A stretch of DNA of 64,000 nucleotides from positions 100,679-164,678 of the forward strand of contig MWCO01000004.1 in the NCBI GenBank assembly GCA_002070115.1. The letters run 5' to 3'. The position numbers and the translations under genes are program-made. The stretch is from Deltaproteobacteria bacterium ADurb.Bin207 (GTDB taxonomy: Bacteria > Myxococcota_A > Polyangia > Polyangiales > Polyangiaceae). The notes under the pieces are model-generated. The model was given only the letters and a program-made list of their open reading frames with translations. It did not search any database and had not been told where the DNA came from. Shown one piece after another: positions 10,069-18,064 of this stretch. Position 1 is the first letter of the stretch, and every line of letters begins with the position of its first letter.

Positions 10069-10227
10069 GGTGGCAGCTTGGAGCAAGTTGCGGTTCGGCG
10101 CCAGTCTGTCTGATATCGTGTCATGGGGGCATGTTGGCCGCCAAGCGGTTGCGCTCAACGCGCCCCCATCCCTTTTCAAAGCGAAATTTTTAGGGAAATT
10201 TAGGTATTTCAAGGAAGCAGATGGCTT

Positions 10228-10249
10228 CGGGCGCAAGCCCGTCTACACT
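10228..10249 (+). promoter_or_regulatory. Possible glgC leader/promoter element
   Basis: A 5-bp hairpin CGGGC-gcaa-GCCCG (10228-10241) is followed by TACACT (10244-10249), a plausible -10 hexamer 30 bp before the glgC ATG. No good -35 box is visible at 16-18 bp, so this is a weak call. Confidence 0.22.
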
Positions 10250-10278
10250 GCCGGTCAACCAATTACGGAGGGTTTCGA

Positions 10279-11565
10279 ATGCGAAAAACCATCGCCATCG
10301 TGTTCGCGGGAGGTCGCGCCGAGGAGATGTCAGTGTTGACCTTCTGGCGCCCAAAATCAGCGGTGCTGTTTGGCGGCGCGTATCGAATGATCGACTTTGC
10401 GCTGACCAACCTGGCGAATACCGCGGGTATCGACAATGTCGGCATCCTTTCCCAATACCGTCCATCATCGCTCATCGATCACGTGGGTATTGGTTTGCCC
10501 TGGGACTTCGTGGGTAACGAGCGGGGCGTGCGCTTTCTGCCACCGTATATTGGACTTGACCATTCTCAATGGTATCGCGGCACGGCCGACGCCCTCTATC
10601 AGAACATCGATTTTCTGGAGTTGCATCGCCCTGATGACGTGCTCATTGTGTCCGGCGATCATGCTTACAGCATGGATTACACACCGCTGCTTCGTTTCCA
10701 CATGGAGCGCGATGCCGATGTGACACTTGCGTTTACGCCGATGGATGTAGAGCCTTCGCGTTTCGGCATAGCCGAACTCAACGCGGAGGGGCGAATCATC
10801 GGCTACATGGAGAAGCCCAAGCATCCGAGGACGAACCTGGCTTCGATGACCGTCTACGTATTTCGCCGTGAAGTCCTCGTGGAGGAGTTACGGCGTCATG
10901 CGCATGCGACGCCCGAGGAGCAGAAGACCTATCAAATTTACGATGAAATTCTGCCACACATGATGGCGCACCGCAGAGCGTTTGGTTGGGTCCATTATGG
11001 TCAATGGGAGTATGCGCGCACGCTCGACGCCTATCATGCGGCGCACATGGATATGCTCGGTCCATCGCCACGCATTGACCTTTCATCGTGGAACGTTCGT
11101 ACCAATACGATGATGCGTCGCGCGGCCCCGCCTCCGCCCACACGTTGTTTTTCGGGCGCGGAGGTGGTCGATTCGCTGATCGGGGGAGGATGCAACATTC
11201 AGGGGCGTGTCGAGCGTTCGGTCTTGAGTTCGGACGTGCGAATTGGGCGCGGTGCCATCGTTCGCAACAGCGTGTTATGGGAGAAGGTAGTCGTGGAAGA
11301 CGGGGCAGTGGTCGATGGAGTGATTTGCGACAAGCGTTGCGTGATTGGTCGAGGCGCACGGGTGGGAGCGGACATGGGCAATCTCGTGGCGAACGAGGAG
11401 CTTCCTGGTTCCTTGCAGGGGGGAGCGACCGTACTCGGCATGGACGTGCATGTTCCGGCAGGCGGTTTGCTTGGAAAAAACTGCATCATTTATCCCAAAA
11501 CCAGTTCGGACTTGCTCTGTGATCCCGTGGCATCCGGGCGTACGGTCCGCGGCGCGGCCCATTGA
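10279..11565 (+). CDS. glgC: Glucose-1-phosphate adenylyltransferase, divergent GlgC clade
   Basis: The 428-aa protein is the length of bacterial ADP-glucose pyrophosphorylase, which makes ADP-glucose from ATP and glucose 1-phosphate. Conserved features are the FGGAYRMIDFALTN block, WYRGTADALYQN, SGDHAYSMDY (metal-binding Asp), YMEKPKHP (sugar-phosphate Lys) and a C-terminal left-handed beta-helix (NSVLWEKVVVEDGAVV and following). The N-terminal nucleotide loop is odd: it reads FAGGRAEEMSVLT where the family has AGGRGxRLxxLT, so the Gly and Arg that contact the triphosphate are replaced. The GGAGG ribosome-binding site at 10267-10271 supports the ATG. A GT4 glucan synthase gene follows 15 bp later, so glycogen or maltose-1-phosphate synthesis is the likely pathway. 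It could be a regulatory paralogue with altered activity. Confidence 0.88.
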   Translation: MRKTIAIVFAGGRAEEMSVLTFWRPKSAVLFGGAYRMIDFALTNLANTAGIDNVGILSQYRPSSLIDHVGIGLPWDFVGNERGVRFLPPYIGLDHSQWYRGTADALYQNIDFLELHRPDDVLIVSGDHAYSMDYTPLLRFHMERDADVTLAFTPMDVEPSRFGIAELNAEGRIIGYMEKPKHPRTNLASMTVYVFRREVLVEELRRHAHATPEEQKTYQIYDEILPHMMAHRRAFGWVHYGQWEYARTLDAYHAAHMDMLGPSPRIDLSSWNVRTNTMMRRAAPPPPTRCFSGAEVVDSLIGGGCNIQGRVERSVLSSDVRIGRGAIVRNSVLWEKVVVEDGAVVDGVICDKRCVIGRGARVGADMGNLVANEELPGSLQGGATVLGMDVHVPAGGLLGKNCIIYPKTSSDLLCDPVASGRTVRGAAH

Positions 11566-11580
11566 TGGAGGAGATGGACG

Positions 11581-12741
11581 ATGAAGGTCACCATCATTTC
11601 GAAAGAGTATCCTCCCCATGTCTATGGAGGCGCTGGCGTTCATGTGAAGTTTCTCACGCGCGAGCTTGCCAAGCGGATGCAAGTCGAGGTTCGGTGCTTC
11701 GGCGAGCAGCGCATGTCCGATGGAAATCTAACCGTAAAGGGATATCAGGCCTGGGATCGTATGTGGGAAGGGACGGACCGTCGATTCAACTCGACTCTTG
11801 GCACGTTCTCCACGGACTTATCCCTGGTCCGTGACCATGTCGATTCGGATGTCGTGCATACACATACCTGGTACGCGGCCATGGCCGGTTATATGGCCAA
11901 GGTTCTATACGATATTCCGTTGGTTTGCACGGTACACAGCCTTGAACCGCTTCGCCCTTGGAAAGAGGAACAGCTTGGTAAGTCCTATCACTTATCCACC
12001 TGGGTCGAAAAGGTGGCCCTCGAAAACGCCGATCGGATCATCAGCGTTTCGCAAGGATCGAAAAAAGACGTACTCGATCACTTCAACGTCGATCCCGAAC
12101 GGGTCCGGGTTATCCATAACGGGATAGATCTGGACTTGTATCGTCCGGTGCATGGGGACAGCACGCGCAAGGCCTTCGATATCGATGGTCCCTACATCTT
12201 GTTCGTAGGCCGAACCTCGAGGCAAAAAGGCATGACGTATCTCATCGATGCGATGGCGTCGGTGGATCCGGGGGTTCGGCTGGTTTGCTGCACGAGCGCG
12301 CCGGATACCAAGGAGGTGGAAGAGGAGATTGCGGAAAAAGTCGCCAAAGAACCTCGGGCGTTGTGGATCAACTCGTTGTTGCGCGAAGAGCAATACGTGG
12401 AATTGTACGCAAACGCGTCGGTATTTGCCTGCCCCTCGGTCTACGAGCCCTTCGGTATCATCAACCTCGAAGCGATGGCGTGCGAAACACCGGTGGTGGC
12501 GAGTCGGGTAGGAGGAATCCTGGAGACGGTTGTCGATGGAGAAACGGGTTATTTGGTGGAACCAGCAAATCCCCGGGCCATTGCCGATGCCATCAATACG
12601 TTGCTCCGCAATCCGGAGATGGCGAAAAAGTTCGGGCGCAATGGGCGAAGACGGGTGGAAGATCATTTTTCCTGGACCCATATCGCCGAAAAAACGGAAG
12701 CCTTATATGCTGAGATGGTCGAGGAACGACGCCGCGGTTAG
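11581..12741 (+). CDS. GT4-family ADP-glucose glycosyltransferase (GlgA/GlgM, corynebacterial type)
   Basis: This 386-aa GT-B enzyme has the N-terminal signature SKEYPPHVYGGAGVH, the linker motif VRVIHNGIDLDLY, LFVGRTSRQKG and the donor-site motif PSVYEPFGIINLEAMA (EX7E). It belongs to the actinobacterial GlgA/GlgM class, not the GT5 GlgA of enteric bacteria. In mycobacteria this class makes maltose 1-phosphate from ADP-glucose for the GlgE route (family knowledge); no glgE is visible here, so glycogen elongation is equally possible. A strong ribosome-binding site (GGAGGAGATGG) sits just upstream, 15 bp after glgC, indicating an operon. The protein is soluble and cytoplasmic. Confidence 0.9.
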   Translation: MKVTIISKEYPPHVYGGAGVHVKFLTRELAKRMQVEVRCFGEQRMSDGNLTVKGYQAWDRMWEGTDRRFNSTLGTFSTDLSLVRDHVDSDVVHTHTWYAAMAGYMAKVLYDIPLVCTVHSLEPLRPWKEEQLGKSYHLSTWVEKVALENADRIISVSQGSKKDVLDHFNVDPERVRVIHNGIDLDLYRPVHGDSTRKAFDIDGPYILFVGRTSRQKGMTYLIDAMASVDPGVRLVCCTSAPDTKEVEEEIAEKVAKEPRALWINSLLREEQYVELYANASVFACPSVYEPFGIINLEAMACETPVVASRVGGILETVVDGETGYLVEPANPRAIADAINTLLRNPEMAKKFGRNGRRRVEDHFSWTHIAEKTEALYAEMVEERRRG

Positions 12742-12756
12742 CGGACGGAGGTGGAC

Positions 12757-12948
12757 GTGATTGGACTGGAACTATTGAAAAAGGAACGCGAGCTACTCAA
12801 AAATAAGCTTTTGGAGATTGAAGCCGAGAGCAAGGCATTGGACGCCAAAGTTCGCAGCCTCCGGCAAAAGGAGATCCAAACGAAGCGTGAAATCGAAGCG
12901 CTTTGTGTGCTCATCGAGTTACAAGAAGAAGCGAAAACGGAATCGTAA
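12757..12948 (+). CDS. Small coiled-coil protein downstream of the glucan synthase gene
   Basis: This is a 63-aa protein that is almost entirely charged heptads (KKERELLKNKLLEIEAESKA, then KVRSLRQKEIQTKREIEAL), so a single long coiled coil is expected. The GTG at 12757 is chosen because GGAG at 12747-12750 is then 6 bp upstream; the GTG at 12751 would touch the ribosome-binding site. It follows the glucan synthase stop by 15 bp and ends the operon. No family was recognised. A role as a scaffold or partner of the glycogen enzymes is inference from position only. Confidence 0.6.
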   Translation: MIGLELLKKERELLKNKLLEIEAESKALDAKVRSLRQKEIQTKREIEALCVLIELQEEAKTES

Positions 12949-13027
12949 CCAGGTCTTTGCCTGCGGCTTTGCTCGCATTCTTCTTTCTGTTTTTCAGCCC
13001 AGCGCTCCGAATCCGGGAGACGACGAC

Positions 13028-13786
13028 TCATGGCTCATCGCGCACGCTCATCACCTTTCGCAACCTGAGGAGCCCGTGTTCGGCCCACGCTCCAGGCCAA
13101 CACAAATCACGTCCGCTCACCCGAAAGATGGCTCCCGTTCGCGCCGCGGGGATGTCCAAGGACCGAAAATAATGCACATGTTCCGACCCAAACGGGTATG
13201 GGTCGTCCCCCAGCAAGACAACATCCGGCTGAGCTTGTAGCATTTGATCCATCGTCAGACGTGCGTAGCGACTGTCCTTGCCCTGTGCGTCCTCTGAAGG
13301 TAAGTGCTCGAAAACATTGACTAATCCTAGCCATCGGAGGACATCACCGATATAGGTTTGCCCGTTGATGGTCATCCAAGGCAAGCGCCAGATGGGAACG
13401 AAGCATTTGCGGGTGGACATGGGGCAAGGCGCAGGTCGCGCGATGGCGGGTCTATCGAGGCCGAGACATGCTGCCAACGCTTCGAAATCCTGAAAGCCGT
13501 CCTCTACGGTTTTGGGAAAAGTCAACCGAACGTTCAATCCCGCGGCACGAAGCGCCAGCACATCGGATTTACTATTTTCCTCTTGGTTGGCAAGGACGAT
13601 ATCCGGAGCCAAGGCGATGACGTCGCGCACCGAAACGTCTTTGGTTCCGCCGATGACAGGTATTTGTTGCACACCGTCGGGGACAACGCAGTATCGCGTA
13701 CGTCCGACGAGTTGGTGGAGCAGTCCGAGGCGTGCGAGATTGAAGGTATCGCTGGGCACGAGGGAAATGATTCGTCGAAACCTCAC
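13028..13786 (-). CDS. BtuF-like helical-backbone metal/cobalamin receptor without signal peptide
   Basis: The 252-aa protein has the two-lobe pattern of class III binding proteins (BtuF/FhuD type). It begins with RIISLVPSDTFNLARLG and includes PVIGGTKDVSVRDVIALAPD, then VVLLGDDPYPF in the second lobe. Family members bind vitamin B12 or iron chelates. There is no signal peptide or lipobox: the mature-like sequence starts right after the Met, so it is predicted cytoplasmic. No ABC permease or ATPase is adjacent. Its ATG overlaps the stop of the patatin gene (ATGA, 13783-13786), so the two are translationally coupled. The ligand cannot be named from sequence. Confidence 0.78.
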   Translation of the reverse strand: MRFRRIISLVPSDTFNLARLGLLHQLVGRTRYCVVPDGVQQIPVIGGTKDVSVRDVIALAPDIVLANQEENSKSDVLALRAAGLNVRLTFPKTVEDGFQDFEALAACLGLDRPAIARPAPCPMSTRKCFVPIWRLPWMTINGQTYIGDVLRWLGLVNVFEHLPSEDAQGKDSRYARLTMDQMLQAQPDVVLLGDDPYPFGSEHVHYFRSLDIPAARTGAIFRVSGRDLCWPGAWAEHGLLRLRKVMSVRDEP

Positions 13787-15300
13787 GCCACTTGGACCTC
13801 TGCGGCCTGGTCGAGCAGATCGCGTTTGATCGTTCCCAGGTCTGTTTGTGGGTCGGTGAAGGCGATGGCGTGTCGTGTGAAATCGCGTTGCAATGCTTCG
13901 AATCGATATTGACGAATGGATCGGAGGGTTTCTCGAAAAGCGATTTCTTCGACTTCCGGTCGATGAAAAATTTTGGCAGGAGCGCCTGCCATCACGCGCA
14001 TCGTAGCCCCATCGGGTTGGAATAAGTGGAAGGCAACGTGCGGATACATGGCGCGAAGCATGTGGATGGCTCGGTCGAAGCGACCATGAATCAGCGATTT
14101 GAGCCCTTGCATGCCGACCATGATGCCGCCTTTTTCGAAGACATGACCGGGCTGATCGTTATGGGTGGGGACCAACGGATCGACGAGGATGACCAGGGTT
14201 GCGCCGTTTTCGACAGCGATACGAACATTGGTGGTGCGCGTGAAGGCCCCGTCGACGAAGTATCGATTGTCGATGAGTTCGGGAGCGAAGATGGGTGTGA
14301 GGGCGGTAGAAGCGCGGACGGCCTGATGAATGGGAACGTGGTCCCAGCCGGGGCTTCCGAAGACGATGTGTTCGGCGGTATCTTGGTCGGTGGCTCCGAT
14401 GTACAGGCCATGGGGGAGTTGTCGGAAGTCATCGGTCAAACCGGGCTTTGACAATTGCAATTGCAGGTAGGAGCGCAATCGTTTGCCTGCGAAGATCCCG
14501 GTGGGTGCGAGATGAAAAAAGGATTGAAGCAGAGTCGTTCGGCGCCGTGCGAGCGAGCGCGCGGCGCGTCCGAAGCGGGAGGATAATTCTGCATAATTGA
14601 GATCGAAAACGCTCGAGCGTTCGATTCGATCCAGGGTTCCTTGCCCGCGGAGCATTCCGCTCATGATGTCGCTAGCGGACAAGCCATTGGCGAGAAACGC
14701 GCCGATCACAGCCCCTGCGCTGATGCCGCAAACGATATCGGCATCTTGCAACGCGTACTCGGGTAAGAAGTGCTGCAAGGCCCGAAGCACGCCCAACTCG
14801 AAAAACAGACCTTCGAATCCTCCGCCGGCCAAACACAACGCCACCCGGCCCGCTTCACGGCGTCGCAACGTTTTTTCGAGGTTTGTCCAGATCGTACGCC
14901 AGGCTTGGTCGGATTGTTCGAGCGCAAGGATTCCCGCGAGGCGGAAAACTCCGGCTTGGAACGAAAGCTCCGTGCCCCATCGATTGGGGGGAACGATGAG
15001 CCACGTTTGCTCACGCCCGATGAGATCACCCGCACTGCTTTCGGTAAAAAGCTGGCTCATCAGCACTTGGCTCGAACTCGGCGTCTGCGAGGCCGTTTCT
15101 TGACGAGCATCGATCACAAGCACATCGACATCGTGGGAGCGAAGCCGAGCCAGCAAGTGCGAAGCGTTGGTTTCGACGACGATTCGGATACCGCGGGCCA
15201 GCCGGGGGGAGAACTGATGAGCGGCTTGTTCGAGGGCGGCTTCGGCCCCTCGCGCGGTGGAGAGTATCGAACTACTGGTAAAAACAACAATTTGATTCAT
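13783..15300 (-). CDS. Patatin-like phospholipase
   Basis: The 505-aa protein carries the patatin Ser-Asp dyad: oxyanion loop GGGFEG (near residue 160), nucleophile elbow GISAGA (Ser near 193) and catalytic Asp in the FVDGAFT motif (near 349). The family hydrolyses phospholipids and neutral lipids. About 150 N-terminal residues before the catalytic fold form a separate domain of unknown role that starts IVVFTSSSILSTARGAE and resembles an alpha/beta receiver-like fold. There is no signal peptide, so it is probably cytoplasmic or peripheral. It is the first gene of a two-gene operon with the BtuF-like protein. It is divergent from the FHA gene across a 393-bp gap. Confidence 0.88.
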   Translation of the reverse strand: MNQIVVFTSSSILSTARGAEAALEQAAHQFSPRLARGIRIVVETNASHLLARLRSHDVDVLVIDARQETASQTPSSSQVLMSQLFTESSAGDLIGREQTWLIVPPNRWGTELSFQAGVFRLAGILALEQSDQAWRTIWTNLEKTLRRREAGRVALCLAGGGFEGLFFELGVLRALQHFLPEYALQDADIVCGISAGAVIGAFLANGLSASDIMSGMLRGQGTLDRIERSSVFDLNYAELSSRFGRAARSLARRRTTLLQSFFHLAPTGIFAGKRLRSYLQLQLSKPGLTDDFRQLPHGLYIGATDQDTAEHIVFGSPGWDHVPIHQAVRASTALTPIFAPELIDNRYFVDGAFTRTTNVRIAVENGATLVILVDPLVPTHNDQPGHVFEKGGIMVGMQGLKSLIHGRFDRAIHMLRAMYPHVAFHLFQPDGATMRVMAGAPAKIFHRPEVEEIAFRETLRSIRQYRFEALQRDFTRHAIAFTDPQTDLGTIKRDLLDQAAEVQVA

Positions 15301-15693
15301 GACACGGTAGTCCGGCGGCCAGGGAAAAACCCGCGGGCCAGCCAGCCGTCTATTTCAAATCGGCGTAAACCATCGGATCATGGGAACGTCGATCATGCTT
15401 CTACAACCATAGCGCAGGGTCAGGGTATCGTCTTGCCAACGGTTAATCTTAAGTTATGACAACGAGAATTCAGGGGAAAGACACGAAAGCCTCGGGTGGG
15501 TAGCGAGATGGGGAACGAAACGCCTCGGTGTCGTCAACCAGAAAGCCAAACGGACTGTTAGAAGTTCAAAACTAGCGAAATTCGGAAAGAAAGAACAAAG
15601 AATCGCTAGCAAAGGTTGCCGTTCCATGAGCAGGCTGGCTACACTATCATCTAGGTGACCTCGACACCCACTGTAAGGACCGTGGCATTACCG
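15301..15693. other. Intergenic region between divergent patatin and FHA genes
   Basis: This 393-bp gap holds no convincing gene. It has two weak plus-strand sigma70-like promoter candidates: TTGCCA (15433-15438), 16 bp, TATGAC (15455-15460); and the better-placed pair listed separately at 15616-15645. Nothing else was recognised. Confidence 0.5.
15616..15645 (+). promoter_or_regulatory. Candidate promoter of the double-FHA gene
   Basis: TTGCCG at 15616-15621, an 18-bp spacer and TACACT at 15640-15645 resemble -35/-10 boxes. Transcription starting near 15652 would leave a leader of about 40 nt before the ATG at 15694 and almost none before the GTG at 15655, which favours the ATG as start. 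Confidence 0.3.
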
Positions 15694-17220
15694 ATGTGGA
15701 CACTCACCATCATGGACGACGAAGGCAAGCAGACACAGCTTCCTTTGTCTCGCGGCGAGTATGCCATCGGTCGAGCCGAAGAAAATACCGTTCGCCTGAC
15801 GGATCGAAACATCTCGCGCAAGCATCTGATGCTTCGTCGCAATGGTGACGATGGGTGGCTCGTCGAGGATCTGGACAGCTACAACGGATGCTTCGTCAAC
15901 GGGATGCGCGTTTCGGGGACTCATCCGCTTTATCATGGGGACCTGCTGCAGCTCGGGGATTATCGTCTGGAGTTGCGTGACGAGAGCGCGTTGGTCGATG
16001 CGTCTGGAGAAAAGACTCAGGAAATCCTGAACGCTCCGGTTTCCACGTTGCTCGATCGACCGGACCGTTTGGTCGTTGTCGATGGTGTTGCAGCCGGAAC
16101 GGAGTATCCCCTCGAAGGCGAAAGAATCATCATCGGCCGTGCGGAAGAAGCCGATATCAGCATCAATCATAGCTCCGTGAGTCGCACCCACGCCGAAATC
16201 GTCAACCTTGGCGCGGGAATATACGAACTATTCGACCGCGGCAGTTCCAATGGCGTCCGTGTCAATGGAACCAGGTTCGAGCGTCGAGTCATTGAAGACG
16301 ACGACGAGATCGAACTTGGCGACGTTCGGCTTCGATTTGTCGCCCGGGGACGTATTTTCCGTCCTGGGGGTCCGCCGCGAAGTTTCAACTACTCGACAGC
16401 CACTTCCTCCGCTCCAGGCGCGGTGCGCCGAAAAGGAAGCATGGGCGTGATGATTGCCGTCGGGGCCGCGTTGGGAGTTGCGGTGGTGATAGGATTTGCC
16501 GCACTTCGCTCGTGGGACTCCTCGCCTTCGGGCGCATCTACCGAGCGAGTGGTCGAGGATCAATCGGTGCTCGAAGAAGCCAAACGACTGTTCGAGTCAG
16601 GCAATATTGACGGCGCCCATGCGAAGCTCTCGCAACTTCCCGATGGCTCACCGCTTCGCGACAGCAATGTGGTACGTGATATCGAAGGAAAGTGGGCCGA
16701 TGATGTCTTCGCTCGAGCGGCTACGACATCGGACTTGGTCAGGCGTCGCGCCTGGTTGGAGCAAGTGTCATCGGCTCCGCTCGTGGATGCGGAACGTCGC
16801 AAACGCGCGGCGGATATGATCGCTCAGATGGATACGGGAGGAACGGATATCGGCTCACTTCCGGTAGCAGAAGCCAAAGTCAAGGATGCTGGTCGACCGA
16901 CGGTGCTTGCTGCCAATCCGTTTGATGAGCCCAAAACCCCTGGGACAGCCAAAACGGGGAAACCATCGTCTACTTCTACGGACGTGCCGGCAACACCTCC
17001 GACGACGACGAGCACAACCGGGACGGCGGACAACGCGCGTGAAGCCATTTTGACGGACAACGATGGCGAGAGTCGCGCTCGTCGGATGCTGGAGCCGAAA
17101 GTTTGGTCGGGACGGGCCACGGTCGACGAGATCAAAATGCTGCGAGCGATCTGCCGTCACCAAAGAGATTCGGCTTGCGTTGCCAAGTGTACGGCATTGC
17201 TCAAGCAAAAGCAGGAGTGA
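15694..17220 (+). CDS. Membrane protein with two N-terminal FHA domains
   Basis: The 508-aa protein has two FHA domains, which bind phosphothreonine. The first (residues 1-90) has IGRAEENTVRL and NISRKH; the second (about 120-205) has IGRAEEADISI, SVSRTH and the SSNGVRVNG loop. One membrane span follows (about 250-271, starting MGVMIAVGAALG). The remaining 235 residues are helical, then Thr/Ser/Pro-rich, ending in a short Cys-containing segment (CRHQRDSACVAKC). The topology puts the FHA domains in the cytoplasm and the tail outside. The open frame reaches a GTG at 15655, but the ATG is preferred because of promoter placement. It likely reads out Ser/Thr kinase signalling. The downstream gene is 42 bp away and probably co-transcribed. 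Confidence 0.87.
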   Translation: MWTLTIMDDEGKQTQLPLSRGEYAIGRAEENTVRLTDRNISRKHLMLRRNGDDGWLVEDLDSYNGCFVNGMRVSGTHPLYHGDLLQLGDYRLELRDESALVDASGEKTQEILNAPVSTLLDRPDRLVVVDGVAAGTEYPLEGERIIIGRAEEADISINHSSVSRTHAEIVNLGAGIYELFDRGSSNGVRVNGTRFERRVIEDDDEIELGDVRLRFVARGRIFRPGGPPRSFNYSTATSSAPGAVRRKGSMGVMIAVGAALGVAVVIGFAALRSWDSSPSGASTERVVEDQSVLEEAKRLFESGNIDGAHAKLSQLPDGSPLRDSNVVRDIEGKWADDVFARAATTSDLVRRRAWLEQVSSAPLVDAERRKRAADMIAQMDTGGTDIGSLPVAEAKVKDAGRPTVLAANPFDEPKTPGTAKTGKPSSTSTDVPATPPTTTSTTGTADNAREAILTDNDGESRARRMLEPKVWSGRATVDEIKMLRAICRHQRDSACVAKCTALLKQKQE

Positions 17221-17262
17221 AAGCCGGTGGTCTGCCGACCCTACGGGGAATCAGGATTCACG

Positions 17263-18042
17263 ATGGAATTCGCGATCGATCATGTGCCCGTGGAAGCGCG
17301 AGCACGCTACACGGAGCTTGGCCGGCAGTTTGGGTGCGTCGATACCTTGGCGCAAGCCAAACTGACGCTCCTTGCTTTCGAGCGCTATGGAGATCAGGTA
17401 GCCCGCCATGGTTTCATCCAACTCGACGCGGACCGTCTACGAGAAGTTCGGGATCTGCTGCATCAAATGACGTTGCAAGCCACCGACGAGGACGGTCGCT
17501 GCAAAAAAACCTCCCAGGAATATGTGCAGGCCATTCGTGGTGGGAAAGACGCGCGACAGCGGGCGCGTTCCATCCTTTATATCATCGCACAACGTCTTGC
17601 ATTGTGTGGGGACTTCATCGCGGCGGAAGCCGCCAGGGCCGTGGTGGCAACCCTTCAGCAAACCGAATCCTCCCGTGGTGATCCATTTCGATTGGCAGCG
17701 CAACTCGACCAACTTCGGGCAACGCTCACCATCCCTCGTGTCGATAAAGAAGCAGAACGTCGTGGCGGGCCAGATGCGGCCCAAGCTCTTGTTCATGCCG
17801 CCGAAAAACTACGGGCCATCGCGAACAGGCATTCAGTCGAGACGCATGTCAGGCAGCCCGACAATGATTTCGACCTTTTGTGTGGCATGATCGTGGAACT
17901 CGTTCGTGATGCGCGCCGGGCCGCGCGCTCTGCCGCTCGCGAGCAAAACGCCGAATGTATCGCAGCGGCTTTCGCCTTGACCAAGCTCTACGGCCCTGCT
18001 GCAAGCGGCGTCGATTCCGAACGATCTCCGACCCTTCGTTGA
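17263..18042 (+). CDS. Uncharacterised helical protein downstream of the FHA gene
   Basis: The 259-aa protein is not recognised. It is rich in Ala, Arg and Glu, predicted nearly all helical, with no signal peptide or membrane span. The ATG at 17263 has AGGA at 17253-17256 with 6-bp spacing, a better start than the GTG at 17227 that opens the frame. It lies 42 bp after the double-FHA gene on the same strand, so a shared transcript and a role in the same signalling output are plausible. The end is 22 bp from the convergent MYXO-CTERM gene. Confidence 0.7.
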   Translation: MEFAIDHVPVEARARYTELGRQFGCVDTLAQAKLTLLAFERYGDQVARHGFIQLDADRLREVRDLLHQMTLQATDEDGRCKKTSQEYVQAIRGGKDARQRARSILYIIAQRLALCGDFIAAEAARAVVATLQQTESSRGDPFRLAAQLDQLRATLTIPRVDKEAERRGGPDAAQALVHAAEKLRAIANRHSVETHVRQPDNDFDLLCGMIVELVRDARRAARSAAREQNAECIAAAFALTKLYGPAASGVDSERSPTLR

Positions 18043-18064
18043 TCGAGCGCAGTATCCCATCGAT

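Noticed and set aside
9088..10113. Plus-strand open frame of 341 codons opposite the DUF4175-like gene
   Set aside because: It is antisense to PPAY-motif and membrane-span coding sequence, and its composition is Gly/Asp/Phe/Arg-rich with no recognised domain.
10069..10236. N-terminal extension of the DUF4175-like gene to a TTG
   Set aside because: The extra residues look non-coding, there is no ribosome-binding site, and the region is needed for the divergent glgC promoter.
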